A stretch of 64,000 nucleotides of DNA from Lycium barbarum (lineage: Eukaryota > Streptophyta > Magnoliopsida > Solanales > Solanaceae): the NCBI RefSeq assembly GCF_019175385.1, contig NC_083346.1:55767821-55831820 (forward strand). The letters are read 5' to 3'. The notes below the pieces were generated by a model. That model did not search any database, was not told where the DNA came from, and saw only the letters and a program-made list of their open reading frames with translations. Positions 1-9,831 of this stretch are shown here, one piece after another. Numbering within the stretch: the stretch's first letter is position 1; the number at the start of each line of letters is the position of its first letter. Position numbers and translations under genes: made by a program.

Positions 1-208
1 TGATATGTTACAAATTTGACATGATTACAGATTTTGTTTGATTTGAGAACGATAGACAGAAAGTTTCTGAAAATCTTACTGTGTGTGTTATGTTTATTTG
101 GTTTGAAAGTCTGAACAGAGTATGTATGTAATAAGAGTCAGAGGGTTCGCTCGGCTCCGAATATGGGGTCGGGTGCCCATCACACCCTAGTAAGGTTAGG
201 GTGTGACA
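1..208 (+). mobile_element. 3' end of a gypsy LTR (H family), cut by the window edge
   Basis: The segment ends in a direct-sense LTR terminus (…GTGTGACA at 202-208). Its last 30 or so bases closely match the end of solo LTR H at 39540-39567. It abuts the LINE 3' fragment. The 5' part lies outside the window, so its length, TSD and solo or full status cannot be judged. Confidence 0.7.
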
Positions 209-666
209 TTGACCAGCTGCCTGTACTTTAATTATCAATATCTATCCTCCTGCCTTCAAAACCTTCATGAATCTCACCACACTCCCTCCTTGATACCAAA
301 CATGCATTGGAATGAGCACCAAGTGCTAATACCACACACTGCAGCCTTGATACCAAAGAGTTCATGTGTGTGCATTGTTTCTACACTTTCCATACTGCAA
401 TTATCAAAGGTGGCAGGTTCTCCAGGATATCCACATGTGAATCCATGAAAAACCAGCAACCTTGGCCCTTGGTACACTGATAAAAATGCATACTTATCAT
501 ATTTTGTGCAAGAATCAAAGTAGCATTGATCTCCTCTCCATTGAACCACTTCTGTTCCATATCATGACAGATATGATTCAAATTCTGAATCTTACTGATG
601 CCTTGTACCTTGTTCCCTCTGCTAAGATTGTAACCTGCAAAAAAGAACACCTGGTTAGAAATAAAA
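209..666 (-). mobile_element. LINE 3' UTR fragment (probable)
   Basis: This stretch has no convincing ORF. Removing element B (667-20755, TSD TAAAA) joins it directly to the sequence just 3' of the LINE RNase H ORF stop at 20834. It is therefore best read as the LINE 3' untranslated end, truncated at 208 by an LTR. On the minus strand an acceptor-like TTTTTTGCAG lies at about 637-646, so a captured exon is an alternative, but I recognise no protein. Confidence 0.55.
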
Positions 667-930
667 TGTCACGACCCAACCCCGTGGGCCACGACCAGTG
701 CCCGAGCTGGGCACCCATACGTACCCGATACCCAAATTAACATATTAACAGATAATAATATATTAATAACATTAGTGGACGCTATAGAATTTAGCAGAAA
801 AGCAGACTTGGCACACATAGGCCGATAAGGCCATCATAGAACAAAGTATCCCAAACATATGTACAGAACCCACACAGATATATCCACAGACCTCTACAGA
901 ACATAACATAATCATAAGACGGGACAGGGC
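667..930 (-). repeat. Element B 3' LTR, distal piece
   Basis: Terminal 264 bp of B's 3' LTR, beginning on the plus strand with TGTCACGACCC. It is separated from the rest of the LTR (9832-12572) by the gag-only element, whose TSD AGGGC is 926-930 and 9827-9831. It matches 17752-18014 of the other LTR. Confidence 0.92.
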
Positions 931-1382
931 TGTTATATCCTGCATTTTCGAACGTCGAATTATTTGTAAGCTGAGGTGGGGCCCACACATCAAGATTTTT
1001 TTTTGGGACATGTGACAAATTATATGACTCACATATGTGAAGTTAAACACAACTCAAGAAGGACCCTTGGGCCAAATCAAAGTGGAAGCCCTCCAAAAGG
1101 ACAATTTAAGGAAGCATTTTAGGATGATCTGACTTCTAGGGGCAAAAACGGTATTATAAGTTTGGAATTTGGGAAAACGCCCAGAAGTATAAGTTGTAGA
1201 TAATTGAATTATCTTTCCATCCATAGGTCGTGGACCCTCATACGATATCGGGAACAAAGGTTATGACCGTTTTACTGAACGAACATCCAGTCAGAAATTT
1301 TCACCCTGCGCGAACGCGCCCAAAAGGCAGCGCGATCGCGATGAACACTTTTCCAGCTGCTTCTAGCAGCTTCCAAAACAAT

Positions 1383-1389
1383 TATAAAG
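1383..1389 (+). promoter_or_regulatory. TATA box candidate, 5' LTR
   Basis: TATAAAG followed by a G-rich start region, about 450 bp into the LTR and just downstream of a CpG-rich GCGAACGCG/GCGATCGCG motif cluster (1307-1346). The same arrangement occurs at 7220 and in LTR H at 37493. A second TATA-like site (CATATAAGCAGGGG, 1819) is conserved across more families, so the real start site is uncertain. Confidence 0.5.
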
Positions 1390-1818
1390 AGGGGGAGACC
1401 CCCTCATTTTCAGTCTAAAACCACGAACACCACCCCAAAAATCCCAGAAAACTCTCCAACTTTCCACCACCAAATTTTAGCCCAAACCAGGTATAATATC
1501 CCAATTTCAGTCCGGATAGCGTATAATTTTCACTGCAGAATCGTATCGCGGTGTGTTGTGGCATAAAAATAAGGTGAAAAAGGGAAGATACAACAATATT
1601 AAAAGGAGAAAGGTATGAATCTCTTCCTATTTGTGTTAATACTAGTTTATTTACGAAGAAGACGCGATTAAATAATTGTATACTGAGTTAATTAGTTATG
1701 AAAGTTGGAAAACAGCGTGTGGGCTGTTTTATGGAATATGTTGATATGAAAAAAAGATATTATTGATGTTGGTATTGTTGTTGTCTTGTTGACTGCTGAA
1801 TTAAAAATTCGGGCTAGG

Positions 1819-1862
1819 CATATAAGCAGGGGAGATGCTGCCCAAATTTTTGTAGACAAATA
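1819..1862 (+). promoter_or_regulatory. Conserved core-promoter-like block
   Basis: CATATAAGCAGGGG followed by ATGCTGCC. Counterparts are at 7655 (3' LTR), 23376 (G), 37936 (H) and 57374 (D), and on the minus strand at about 11155-11200 and 19340-19385 (B) and about 47985-48022 (F). In B, D, F and G it is followed by the palindrome CCGAAATTTCGG. Conservation between divergent LTR families suggests a shared core promoter or RNA element. Confidence 0.45.
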
Positions 1863-2872
1863 GTGAATTAAAGAATGCTAAAAGTCTTACTATTGACAAT
1901 TGGTAAATGTGACCATTTGTAGATTTTGAGCGAAACGGGAATTGAATTTGGACAAGCGTAAGACGCAGCTAAGGTATGTAAAGTCTTTCCCTTCATTCTT
2001 AGGCATGTTCTGAACATAATAGGCTCGGCCGCGAGCCTTAAATACGACTCCGTTCCTCGGAATTCGATATGGAAATCTGCTCCAATTCCTTCAGTAAGAT
2101 TGGAACCATGTCCTTATAAAATATCTTTAAAGGGTGCTTTTGTACGAAACCTTCCTAAACGGAGTCGGAATACTTTCGAATGATTATGGATGACCTCATA
2201 AGGTCTTTTATCAGTAATTTATGTATCTTGCCTCGAGTTGGTCCGAGGTGGGCCCACGGAGCCCCGATACCCCGTGAATGATCTAAATTGCCTCATTTCC
2301 GTCCGTTTTTCACAGGCAACATCTGAACTATCATTTTGAACATAATATGACTGTTTTTATATAAATCTCACAATATGGTTTTGATATCTGAAAATCTAGT
2401 TCGGGTTATGATCTGTCGTACCTCCCCAAGTGACGTGTAGGCGCGTAGTTTGAAAACTATCTGATTACTTTGAATCGATCTGCCAGTTGGCCTATTTCTG
2501 TTCCGTTGAATCTGTACGACGATCTGTACGTATGTGGTTTTTCATTAATCAGTTCGTGCATGTGCTATAATTCCTTTCACCGGATCCCGGGCCGGTATGT
2601 ATATCGTGCGGATGGGCCGCCGAGCCCCATATGTGAAATTCGAAGTATGATGTGTCCGGTTCCGGGGTACTGTGGTATATGTCCGTCCCCGATTACCGAG
2701 GATATATTATGAAGTATGATGTGTCCGGGCTCGGGGTGCTGTATTATCTGTCCGCCCCCGAGTACCGTGGTTATGTCATGATGTATGACGGAGATCGGAG
2801 AAGAATTTCTGATATATGTTGTGTTGTGGTGCCAATGGCAGGAGTGGCGACCACATTCCTGTACCCTATATA

Positions 2873-3437
2873 CGATTCTGTCTGTCCGTCCGGATTATCT
2901 GTCCGACTGGTTATGATTCTGTCTGTCCGACTGGTTATGATTCTGTCTGTCCGTCCGGATTATCTGTCCGACTGGTTATGATTCTGTCTGTCCGTCCGGA
3001 TTATCTGTCCGACTGGTTATGCTTCTGTCTGTCCGTCCGGATTTTCTGTCCGACTGGTTATGATTCTGTCTCTCCGTCCATATTATCTGTCCGACTGGTT
3101 ATGATTCTGTCTGTCCGTCCGGATTATCTGTCCGACTGGTTATGATTCTGTCTGTCGGTCCGGATTATCTGTCCGACTGGTTATGATTCTGTCTGTCGGT
3201 CCAGATTATCTGTCCGACTGGTTATGATTCTGTCTGTCGGTCCGGATTATCTGTCCGACTGGTTATGATTCTGTCTGTCCGTCCGGATTATCTGTCCGAC
3301 TGGTTATGATTCTGTCTGTCCGTCCGGATTATCTGTCCGACTGGTTATGATTCTGTCTGTCCGTCCGGATTATCTGTCCGACTGGTTATGATTCTGTCTG
3401 TCCGTCCGGATTATCTATCCGACTGGTTATGATTCTG
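2873..3437 (+). repeat. 41-bp minisatellite in 5' LTR (about 14 units)
   Basis: Direct repeats of a 41-bp unit containing CTGTCTGTCCGTCCGGATTA and CTGTCCGACTGGTTATGATT. Fourteen GGTTATG unit ends can be counted, including one short unit near 2924. The unit is not a multiple of three, so the long frames across it are repeat artefacts. Confidence 0.95.
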
Positions 3438-3610
3438 TATGTCCGTATGGATTCCAATTCTGTATGTCCGTAGGGATTCTGATTTTGTCTGTCTGGACCA
3501 TGATTTTGTCCGTCTGTCGGGACTATGACTCTGTCTGTCCGGCTTATGAGCCTGTTTATTATATTTCTGCGCTTCCGGTCCAGATCATGATTATGTTTGA
3601 TATATTTCTG

Positions 3611-3838
3611 CTTTACATACTCGGTACATTTTTGTACTAACCCCCGGTTCTTCGGGGGCTGCGCTACATGCCCGCAGGTACAGACGCACCAGGTGATACG
3701 CCGCCAGCGTAGGGTTCTTATTCAGCTGTTTTGAAGAGCTCCTTTGATCCGGAGCATACACTTTTGGTATATATCTTCTGTTTTCCGTATGTTCTGTATG
3801 TATGGAAATTCTGGGTACGGCGGGGCCCTGTCCCGTCA
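3611..3838 (+). other. Four-hairpin structured module
   Basis: Starts CTTTACATACTCGGTACA. Stems in sense RNA are CGGTAC/GTACT, CCCCC/GGGGG, GCTCC/GGAGC and GGCGGG/CCCGTC (the last with one G·U pair). It lies about 500 nt upstream of the LTR end. See the finding on the module in element D. Confidence 0.6.
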
Positions 3839-4122
3839 TATGATTCTGTATGTCTGTAGAGGCCTGTAGATAGATGTGTGGGTTACGGGTTTCGTCTGTA
3901 TGTTAGCCTTATCGGCTTATCTGTAAATGTCTGCATGTTCAGGTATATATATATATATATGTTTGCGCGCGTGCCGTATCTGTATCGGCCTACTTCTGTA
4001 ATATCCGTTTGAAAAAAAATAATAATAATAATCTGTACGATACGAAATTCGGTCAGATAGGTATGTACGGGTACCCAGCTAGGGTACCAGTCGCGGCCCA
4101 CGGGGTTGGGTCGTGACAGAAG

Positions 4123-4134
4123 TGGTATCAAAGC
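4123..4134 (+). other. Primer-binding site (tRNA-iMet type)
   Basis: TGGTATCAAAGC begins 5 nt after the LTR end at 4118. It differs by one base (G to A) from the usual TGGTATCAGAGC seen in elements B, C, D and F, so priming efficiency may be altered. Confidence 0.9.
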
Positions 4135-4322
4135 AGTTAGTCCTCGGAATGTCTACAGGCCGTGTCTAGTAGAGTCTTTTTTATCGATGTGTTGTGCACC
4201 ACATCTATAAACAGGAAGCTACAGGGCATCTAGGATGTTACCCTTCTTTGGATTCTTAGATCGTGCGATAAAGCTGTATGATTAGGATGATCCTCTCCTA
4301 ACGATCTGTTATGTTTTCAGCG

Positions 4323-5858
4323 ATGCCTCCGAAGAAGGCAACAGCTGCCCAGAAGGGCAAGGCGGGGGTCGAGGCAGGGGAGACCAGCCGGGCCCAGAGA
4401 GTTATCAGGGCCAGTGTGCAGCCTGCACTTGAGGATGTGCCCCCATCATCTGGATCTGTTACACCCCCCTTGCCGGAGGATATCGGAGCAGCAGAAGCTG
4501 CTGATCAGGAGACGGCTCCACCGCGAGTTCCCGAGGTTCCAGTGCCCGAGCCTCCAGCTCCACAGGCAGGGGCGGAGAGCAGGGCTATGCGAGATGCGGT
4601 CCAGTTGTTGACCACGCTGATGGCAGAGCAGGTTCGTAGACATGGATTTGGGGGTGGTCGTGCGGACAGATATGAAAGCTCCAGGGCTCGTGAGTTCTTG
4701 ACATGTAATCCTCCAGAATTCTCCGGGACAAATCCTGAGGAGGACCCCCAAGAGTTTATTAGAAAGATGGAGAGCACGATACGGTTGATTAAGGCTTCGC
4801 CGACTGAGTCCGTTGAGTTGGCTTCGTATCGGTTATACGAGGTAGCGGCGAACTGGTATGAGTCTTGGCAGCTCTCCAGGGGCGACGGAGCTCCCCCAGC
4901 AGTATGGGCCGAGTTTACTAAGGCCTTCCTTGAGCATTTTCTACCTCCAGAGCTACGGAGAGCCAGGGTTGATCGATTCTTGCATCTGAAACAGAACGGT
5001 AGGAGTGTTCGAGAGTATATCCTGGAGTTCGACTCATTGGCTAGGTATGCACCCGCTATAGTAGCAGAGATGGCCGACAGGGTGCACCGGTATGTGATGG
5101 GGCTAGACCCCTATTTGATTGATGGTTGCCTGGCGATGGCTTCCCAGCCAGGAATGCATGTTGCCCGGGTACAGGCATATGCCCAGGGCATGGAGGATCG
5201 GCGTAGGGAGCGTCGGCCTGATAGGGGTCCCGATAGGGGCCGGCCTAAGAGAGCCAGATCGGCCGGATATTCAGGGGGATTCCCGGGTGAGTTTTCTCAG
5301 TGGCAGGGTAGCAGGTATCCGTCCCAGCCAGCATACAATACGCCCCCACAGTTTTTGGGACAGAACTCTATGGCTTCGAGTTCGCGGGTAGATGGGAGTT
5401 TCAGTCAGATGGGGCCATCCATACCTCGATGTCCTCATTGCAGGAGGCGCCACCCCGGCGAGTGTTATCGTGCCACTGGTGCTTGCTATTCTTGTGGCCA
5501 ACAAGGCCATACGATGAGAGAGTGTCCATATAGGGGTGGTCCAGGTGGTTCAACCCAGCTTACCGGGTCAGTTGCTGGCTTATCTTCCCCTTCGGCAGCC
5601 ATACGCCCCACGGGGCGAGGAGTACCAGCACCAGCACCAGCACCAGCGAGTCGTGGCAGAGGTCGCGGTGCAGCTTCGGGTTATAGCGGTCCTTCGAACC
5701 GCGTATTTGCTTTGATCGGCCGGCAGGACCCAGGAGAGTCTTCCAGTGCACACCCAAGTATGCTACTGATCTCTTTTGAGGGATATGAGTATGAACAAGT
5801 CTGTATTTTGTTACGTCATGTGATTTCCTTCTTCCGGGTACTAGTAAGGGTAAGGTAA
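4323..5858 (+). CDS. Gag capsid/nucleocapsid protein, intact, no Pol
   Basis: Chromovirus Gag of 511 residues from the ATG at 4323. That start ([11 protein letters not shown]) aligns with the Gag starts of B and D; an in-frame ATG at 4311 adds four residues. It should form the virus-like particle and bind element RNA in the cytoplasm. Residues 1-95 are Pro/Glu/Ala-rich. The capsid-like region spans about 125-245 ([23 protein letters not shown]). A basic linker with PKRARS lies near 308. A zinc knuckle CYSCGQQGHTMREC occupies 388-401, preceded by an accessory CPHC…HPGEC motif. The frame is uninterrupted, unlike the pol-bearing relatives in this window. After about residue 478 the tail no longer resembles the Gag-protease junction of B/D and ends in a short hydrophobic and basic stretch, so the deletion that removed pol lies near 5755. 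Confidence 0.92.
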   Translation: MPPKKATAAQKGKAGVEAGETSRAQRVIRASVQPALEDVPPSSGSVTPPLPEDIGAAEAADQETAPPRVPEVPVPEPPAPQAGAESRAMRDAVQLLTTLMAEQVRRHGFGGGRADRYESSRAREFLTCNPPEFSGTNPEEDPQEFIRKMESTIRLIKASPTESVELASYRLYEVAANWYESWQLSRGDGAPPAVWAEFTKAFLEHFLPPELRRARVDRFLHLKQNGRSVREYILEFDSLARYAPAIVAEMADRVHRYVMGLDPYLIDGCLAMASQPGMHVARVQAYAQGMEDRRRERRPDRGPDRGRPKRARSAGYSGGFPGEFSQWQGSRYPSQPAYNTPPQFLGQNSMASSSRVDGSFSQMGPSIPRCPHCRRRHPGECYRATGACYSCGQQGHTMRECPYRGGPGGSTQLTGSVAGLSSPSAAIRPTGRGVPAPAPAPASRGRGRGAASGYSGPSNRVFALIGRQDPGESSSAHPSMLLISFEGYEYEQVCILLRHVISFFRVLVRVR

Positions 5859-6004
5859 TGTCTAACTCGATAGACACCGAGGATTCGGAAGGGCGAAATG
5901 ATAACTGTACGGTTTAGCCCGGGGTGGGACCCACTACGAGAATTTTCCGAAAATGTACCAAGATCCCGATTTGCCCTAAATTACGTGACAAAGGTCGTGC
6001 AGGG

Positions 6005-6112
6005 CGGTCGACGAAATTATACTAGCTGTAACGCATCAAAATGCATGAAAATTTCGAAGTTAAGCGTGCTAAGGCTAAAGTAATTTTGGGATGGGTGACC
6101 CCCCTGGGAAGG
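6005..6112 (+). other. 5S rRNA-derived sequence with A-box and C-box
   Basis: It aligns without gaps to plant 5S rRNA over the first 47 compared bases (32 of 47 identical from 6019 by hand alignment against the remembered consensus). It then matches exactly at GTTAAGCGTGCT (box A, 6059-6070) and GGATGGGTGACC (box C core, 6089-6100), followed by TGGGAAG. Sense orientation relative to the element. It is too diverged in the 5' domain to be a functional 5S gene, but the Pol III internal control region is preserved. An A-rich run follows at 6115-6130. Confidence 0.82.
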
Positions 6113-6254
6113 AAACAAAAAAAAAAAATAAATAACCCTGTGGTATTATTGTCGGGATTAATAATGAAATATCGATAAGGGAAATTTTCATAAACCACTG
6201 GAGCCTTAATAAGAGTGGTCCGGTTCTGATCAAAAATCTGTTTGTTATACTTCT

Positions 6255-6540
6255 GCACTTCTGATTCTGAACACGTTTCTGTTTGACATACCTCTGTACG
6301 ATTGACTCTGATTACGAATCTGTCTGACACGCCTCTGTATGTCTGATTCTGGATACGAATCTGTCTGGTACATCTCTATACTTCTAACTCTGATCGTGGA
6401 TCTGTCTGATATAATTCTATACGTCTGACTCCGACTACGAATCTGTCCGATATAGTGCAGTACATCTGTCTCTGATTATGGATCTGTCCGATATGCTTTT
6501 GTGCGTCTGCCTCTAGTTATGAACCTGTTTGATGTAACGT
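6255..6540 (+). repeat. Degenerate ~43-bp repeat array
   Basis: About seven diverged units carrying TCTGATTACGAATCTGTC-like and TCTGTAYGTC-like blocks. It is homologous to a larger array on the minus strand of element F (49690-50250). Confidence 0.75.
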
Positions 6541-6681
6541 GAAATTATGATAACGTTGTAAGGAACCGAGAAGTGTGACAAGAGGTGAAAGATGTTGATG
6601 CCAATCGTATAGTTGAAAGGAATTTTGAAGGAAAGAATGGAACCTCCCCGAAGTGTCACGAGACCCCCTAAGGTCAATCAA

Positions 6682-6716
6682 ACATTCGAGGACGAATGCT
6701 CAAAAGGGGGGGAGAA
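6682..6716 (+). other. Hairpin plus polypurine tract
   Basis: CATTCGAGGACGAATG (6-bp stem, 4-nt loop) precedes the PPT AAAAGGGGGGGAGAA (6702-6716), which primes plus-strand DNA synthesis immediately before the 3' LTR. Confidence 0.88.
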
Positions 6717-8709
6717 TGTTATATCCTGCATTTTCGAACGTCGAATTATTTGTAAGCTGAGGTGGGGCCCACACGTCAAGATTTTTTTTTGGGACATGTG
6801 ACAAATTATATGACTCACATATGTGAAGTTAAACACAACTCAAGAAGGACCCTTGGGCTAAATCAAAGTGGAGGCCCTCCAAAAGGACAATTTAAGGAAG
6901 CATTTTCGGATGATCTGACTTCCAGGGGCAAAAACGGTATTATAAGTTTGGAATTTGGGAAAACGCCCAGAAATAAAAGTTGTAGATAATTGAATTAGCT
7001 TTCCATCCATAGGTCGTGGGCCCTCATACGATATCGGGATCAAAGGTTATGACCGTTTTACTGAACGAACATCCAGTCAGAAATTTTCACCCTGCGCGAA
7101 CGCGCCCAGAGGGGCGCGAACGCGCAGAAGGAAATCATTTACTCTACGCGATCGCGCCAGAAGGCAGCGCGATCGCGATGAACACTTTTCCAGCTGCTTC
7201 TAGCAGCTTCCAAAACAATTATAAAGAGGGGGAGACCCCCTCATTTTCAGTCTAAAACCACGAACACCACCCCAAAAATCCCAGAAAACTCTCCAACTTT
7301 CCACCACCAAATTTTAGCCCAAACCAGGTATAATTTCCCAATTTCAGTCCGGATAGCGTATAATTTTCACTGCAGAATCGTATCGCGGTGTGTTGTGGCA
7401 TAAAAATAAGGTGAAAAAGGGAAGATACAACAATATTAAAAGGAGAAAGGTATGAATCTCTTCCTATTTGTGTTAATACTAGTTTATTTACGAAGAAGAC
7501 GCGATTAAATAATTGTATACTGAGTTAATTAGTTATGAAAGTTGGAAAACAGCGTGTGGGCTGTTTTATGGAATATGTTGATATGAAAAAAAGATATTAT
7601 TGATGTTGGTATTGTTGTTGTCTTGTTGACTGCTGAATTAAAAATTCGGGCTAGGCATATAAGCAGGGGAGATGCTGCCCAAATTTTTGTAGACAAATAG
7701 TGAATTAAAGAATGCTAAAAGTCTTACTATTGACAATTGGTAAATGTGACCATTTGTAGATTTTGAGCGAAACGGGAATTGAATTTGGACAAGCGTAAGA
7801 CGCAGCTAAGGTATGTAAAGTCTTTCCCTTCATTCTTAGGCATGTTCTGAACATAATAGGCTCGGCCGCGAGCCTTAAATACGACTCCGTTCCTCGGAAT
7901 TCGATATGGAAATCTGCTCCAATTCCTTCAGTAAGATTGGAACCATGTCCTTATAAAATATCTTTAAAGGGTGCTTTTGTACGAAACCTTCCTAAACGGA
8001 GTCGGAATACTTTCGAATGATTATGGATGACCTCATAAGGTCTTTTATCTGTAATTTATGTATCTTGCCTCGAGTTGGTCCGAGGTGGGCCCACGGAGCC
8101 CCGATACCCCGTGAATGATCTAAATTGCCTCATTTCCGTCCGTTTTTCACAGGCAACATCTGAACTATCATTTTGAACATAATATGACTGTTTTTATATA
8201 AATCTCACAATATGGTTTTGATATCTGAAAATCTAGTTCGGGTTATGATCTGTCGTACCTCCCCAAGTGACGTGTAGGCGCGTAGTTTGAAAACTATCTG
8301 ATTACTTTGAATCGATCTGCCAGTTGGCCTATTTCTGTTCCGTTGAATCTGTACGACGATCTGTACGTATGTGGTTTTTCATTAATCAGTTCCTGCATGT
8401 GCTATAATTCCTTTCACCGGATCCCGGGCCGGTATGTATATCGTGCGGATGGGCCGCCGAGCCCCATATGTGAAATTCGAAGTATGATGTGTCCGGTTCC
8501 GGGGTACTGTGGTATATGTCCGTCCCCGATTACCGAGGATATATTATGAAGTATGATGTGTCTGGGCTCGGGGTGCTGTATTATCTGTCCGCCCCCGAGT
8601 ACCGTGGTTATGTCATGATGTATGACGGAGATCGGAGAAGAATTTCTGATATATGTTGTGTTGTGGTGCCAATGGCAGGAGTGGCGACCACGTTCCTGTA
8701 CCCTATATA

Positions 8710-9151
8710 CGATTCTGTCTGTCCGTCCGGATTATCTGTCCGACTGGTTATGATTCTGTCTGTCCGACTGGTTATGATTCTGTCTGTCCGTCCGGATTAT
8801 CTGTCCGACTGGTTATGATTCTGTCTGTCCGTCCGGATTATCTGTCCGACTGGTTATGCTTCTGTCTGTCCGTCCGGATTATCTGTCCGACAGGTTATGA
8901 TTCTGTCTCTCCGTCCATATTATCTGTCCGACTGGTTATGATTCTGTCTGTCCGTCCGGATTATCTGTCCGACTGGTTATGATTCTGTCTGTCGGTCCGG
9001 ATTATCTGTCCGACTGGTTATGATTCTGTCTGTCCGTCCGGATTATCTGTCCGACTGGTTATGATTCTGTCTGTCCGTCCGGATTATCTGTCCGACTGGT
9101 TATGATTCTGTCTGTCCGTCCGGATTATCTATCCGACTGGTTATGATTCTG
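8710..9151 (+). repeat. 41-bp minisatellite in 3' LTR (about 11 units)
   Basis: Same unit as 2873-3437, with eleven GGTTATG unit ends. The order of variant units is shared with the 5' LTR, but a central block of three is missing or was gained in the other copy. Confidence 0.95.
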
Positions 9152-9324
9152 TATGTCCGTATGGATTCCAATTCTGTATGTCCGTAGGGATTCTGATTTT
9201 GTCTGTCTGGACCATGATTTTGTCCGTCTGTCGGGACTATGACTCTGTCTGTCCGGCTTATGAGCCTGTTTATTATATTTCTGCGCTTCCAGTCCAGATC
9301 ATGATTATGTTTGATATATTTCTG

Positions 9325-9551
9325 CTTTACATACTCGGTACATTTTTGTACTGACCCCCGGTTCTTCGGGGGCTGCGCTACATGCTCGCAGGTACAGACG
9401 CACCAGGTGATACGCCGCCAGCGTAGGGTTCTTATTCAGCTGTTTTGAAGAGCTCCTTTGATCCGGAGCATACACTTTTGGTATATATCTTCTGTTTTCC
9501 GTATGTTCTGTATGTATGGAAATTCTGGGTACGGCGGGGCCCTGTCCCGTC
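9325..9551 (+). other. Four-hairpin structured module
   Basis: Second copy, in the 3' LTR. The first stem is CGGTAC/GTACTG, and the others match the copy at 3611-3838. Confidence 0.6.
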
Positions 9552-9831
9552 ATATGATTCTGTATGTCTGTAGAGGCCTGTAGATAGATGTGTGGGTTAC
9601 GGGTTTCGTCTGTATGTTAGCCTTATCGGCTTATCTGTAAATGTCTGCATGTTCAGGTATATATATATATATGTTTGCGCGCGTGCCGTATCTGTATCGG
9701 CCTACTTCTGTAATATCCGTTTGAAAAAAAAAATAATAATCTGTACGATACGAAATTCGTTCAGATAGGTATGTACGGGTACCCAGCTAGGGTACCAGTC
9801 GCGGCCCACGGGGTTGGGTCGTGACAAGGGC

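Larger units (their letters stand above)
931..4118 (+). repeat. 5' LTR of the gag-only element
   Basis: 3188 bp, TGTTATATCC…GTCGTGACA. Compared with the 3' LTR it has three more minisatellite units (14 against 11) and lacks about 50 bp between GCGAACGCG/GCGATCGCG motifs near 1318. The first part resembles solo LTR H. The 3' half resembles the LTRs of elements F and E. Confidence 0.95.
5859..6716 (+). other. Noncoding internal region in place of pol
   Basis: No protein of note. It holds a conserved block shared with element F (about 5915-6112, whose end resembles 5S rRNA), an A-rich run (6115-6130), a degenerate roughly 43-bp repeat array (6255-6540), and the hairpin and PPT next to the 3' LTR. 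Confidence 0.8.
931..9826 (+). mobile_element. Gag-only nonautonomous LTR retrotransposon (TR-GAG type)
   Basis: An 8.9-kb plus-strand element flanked by AGGGC duplications (926-930, 9827-9831) inside B's 3' LTR. LTRs are 931-4118 (3188 bp) and 6717-9826 (3110 bp). The PBS is at 4123-4134 and the PPT at 6702-6716. The internal region is only 2.6 kb. It encodes an uninterrupted Gag and no protease, RT, RNase H or integrase, followed by about 860 bp of noncoding DNA that includes a 5S rRNA-like stretch. Known TR-GAG elements have this organisation and depend on another element's Pol; B/D-type elements are plausible helpers here (inference from the shared PBS, LTR ends and Gag family). Confidence 0.93.
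6717..9826 (+). repeat. 3' LTR of the gag-only element
   Basis: 3110 bp, nearly identical to 931-4118 apart from the minisatellite copy number and about 50 bp at 7108-7158 that are absent from the 5' LTR. A TATAAAG is at 7220-7226. Confidence 0.95.

Noticed and set aside
274..650. Possible captured host exon with TTTTTTGCAG acceptor
   Set aside because: No protein family recognised and two overlapping frames compete. Joining across the B insertion makes it contiguous with the LINE 3' end, which explains it more simply.
2652..3145. Two overlapping 109-codon plus-strand frames (repeated at 8489-8982)
   Set aside because: They are the 41-bp minisatellite translated. The unit is not a multiple of three, so the same peptide appears in several frames, and there is no independent coding signal.
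6005..6112. Functional 5S rRNA gene
   Set aside because: The 5' domain is only about two-thirds identical to 5S and the 3' end stops at TGGGAAG, so it cannot encode a ribosomal 5S. Annotated as derived sequence instead.
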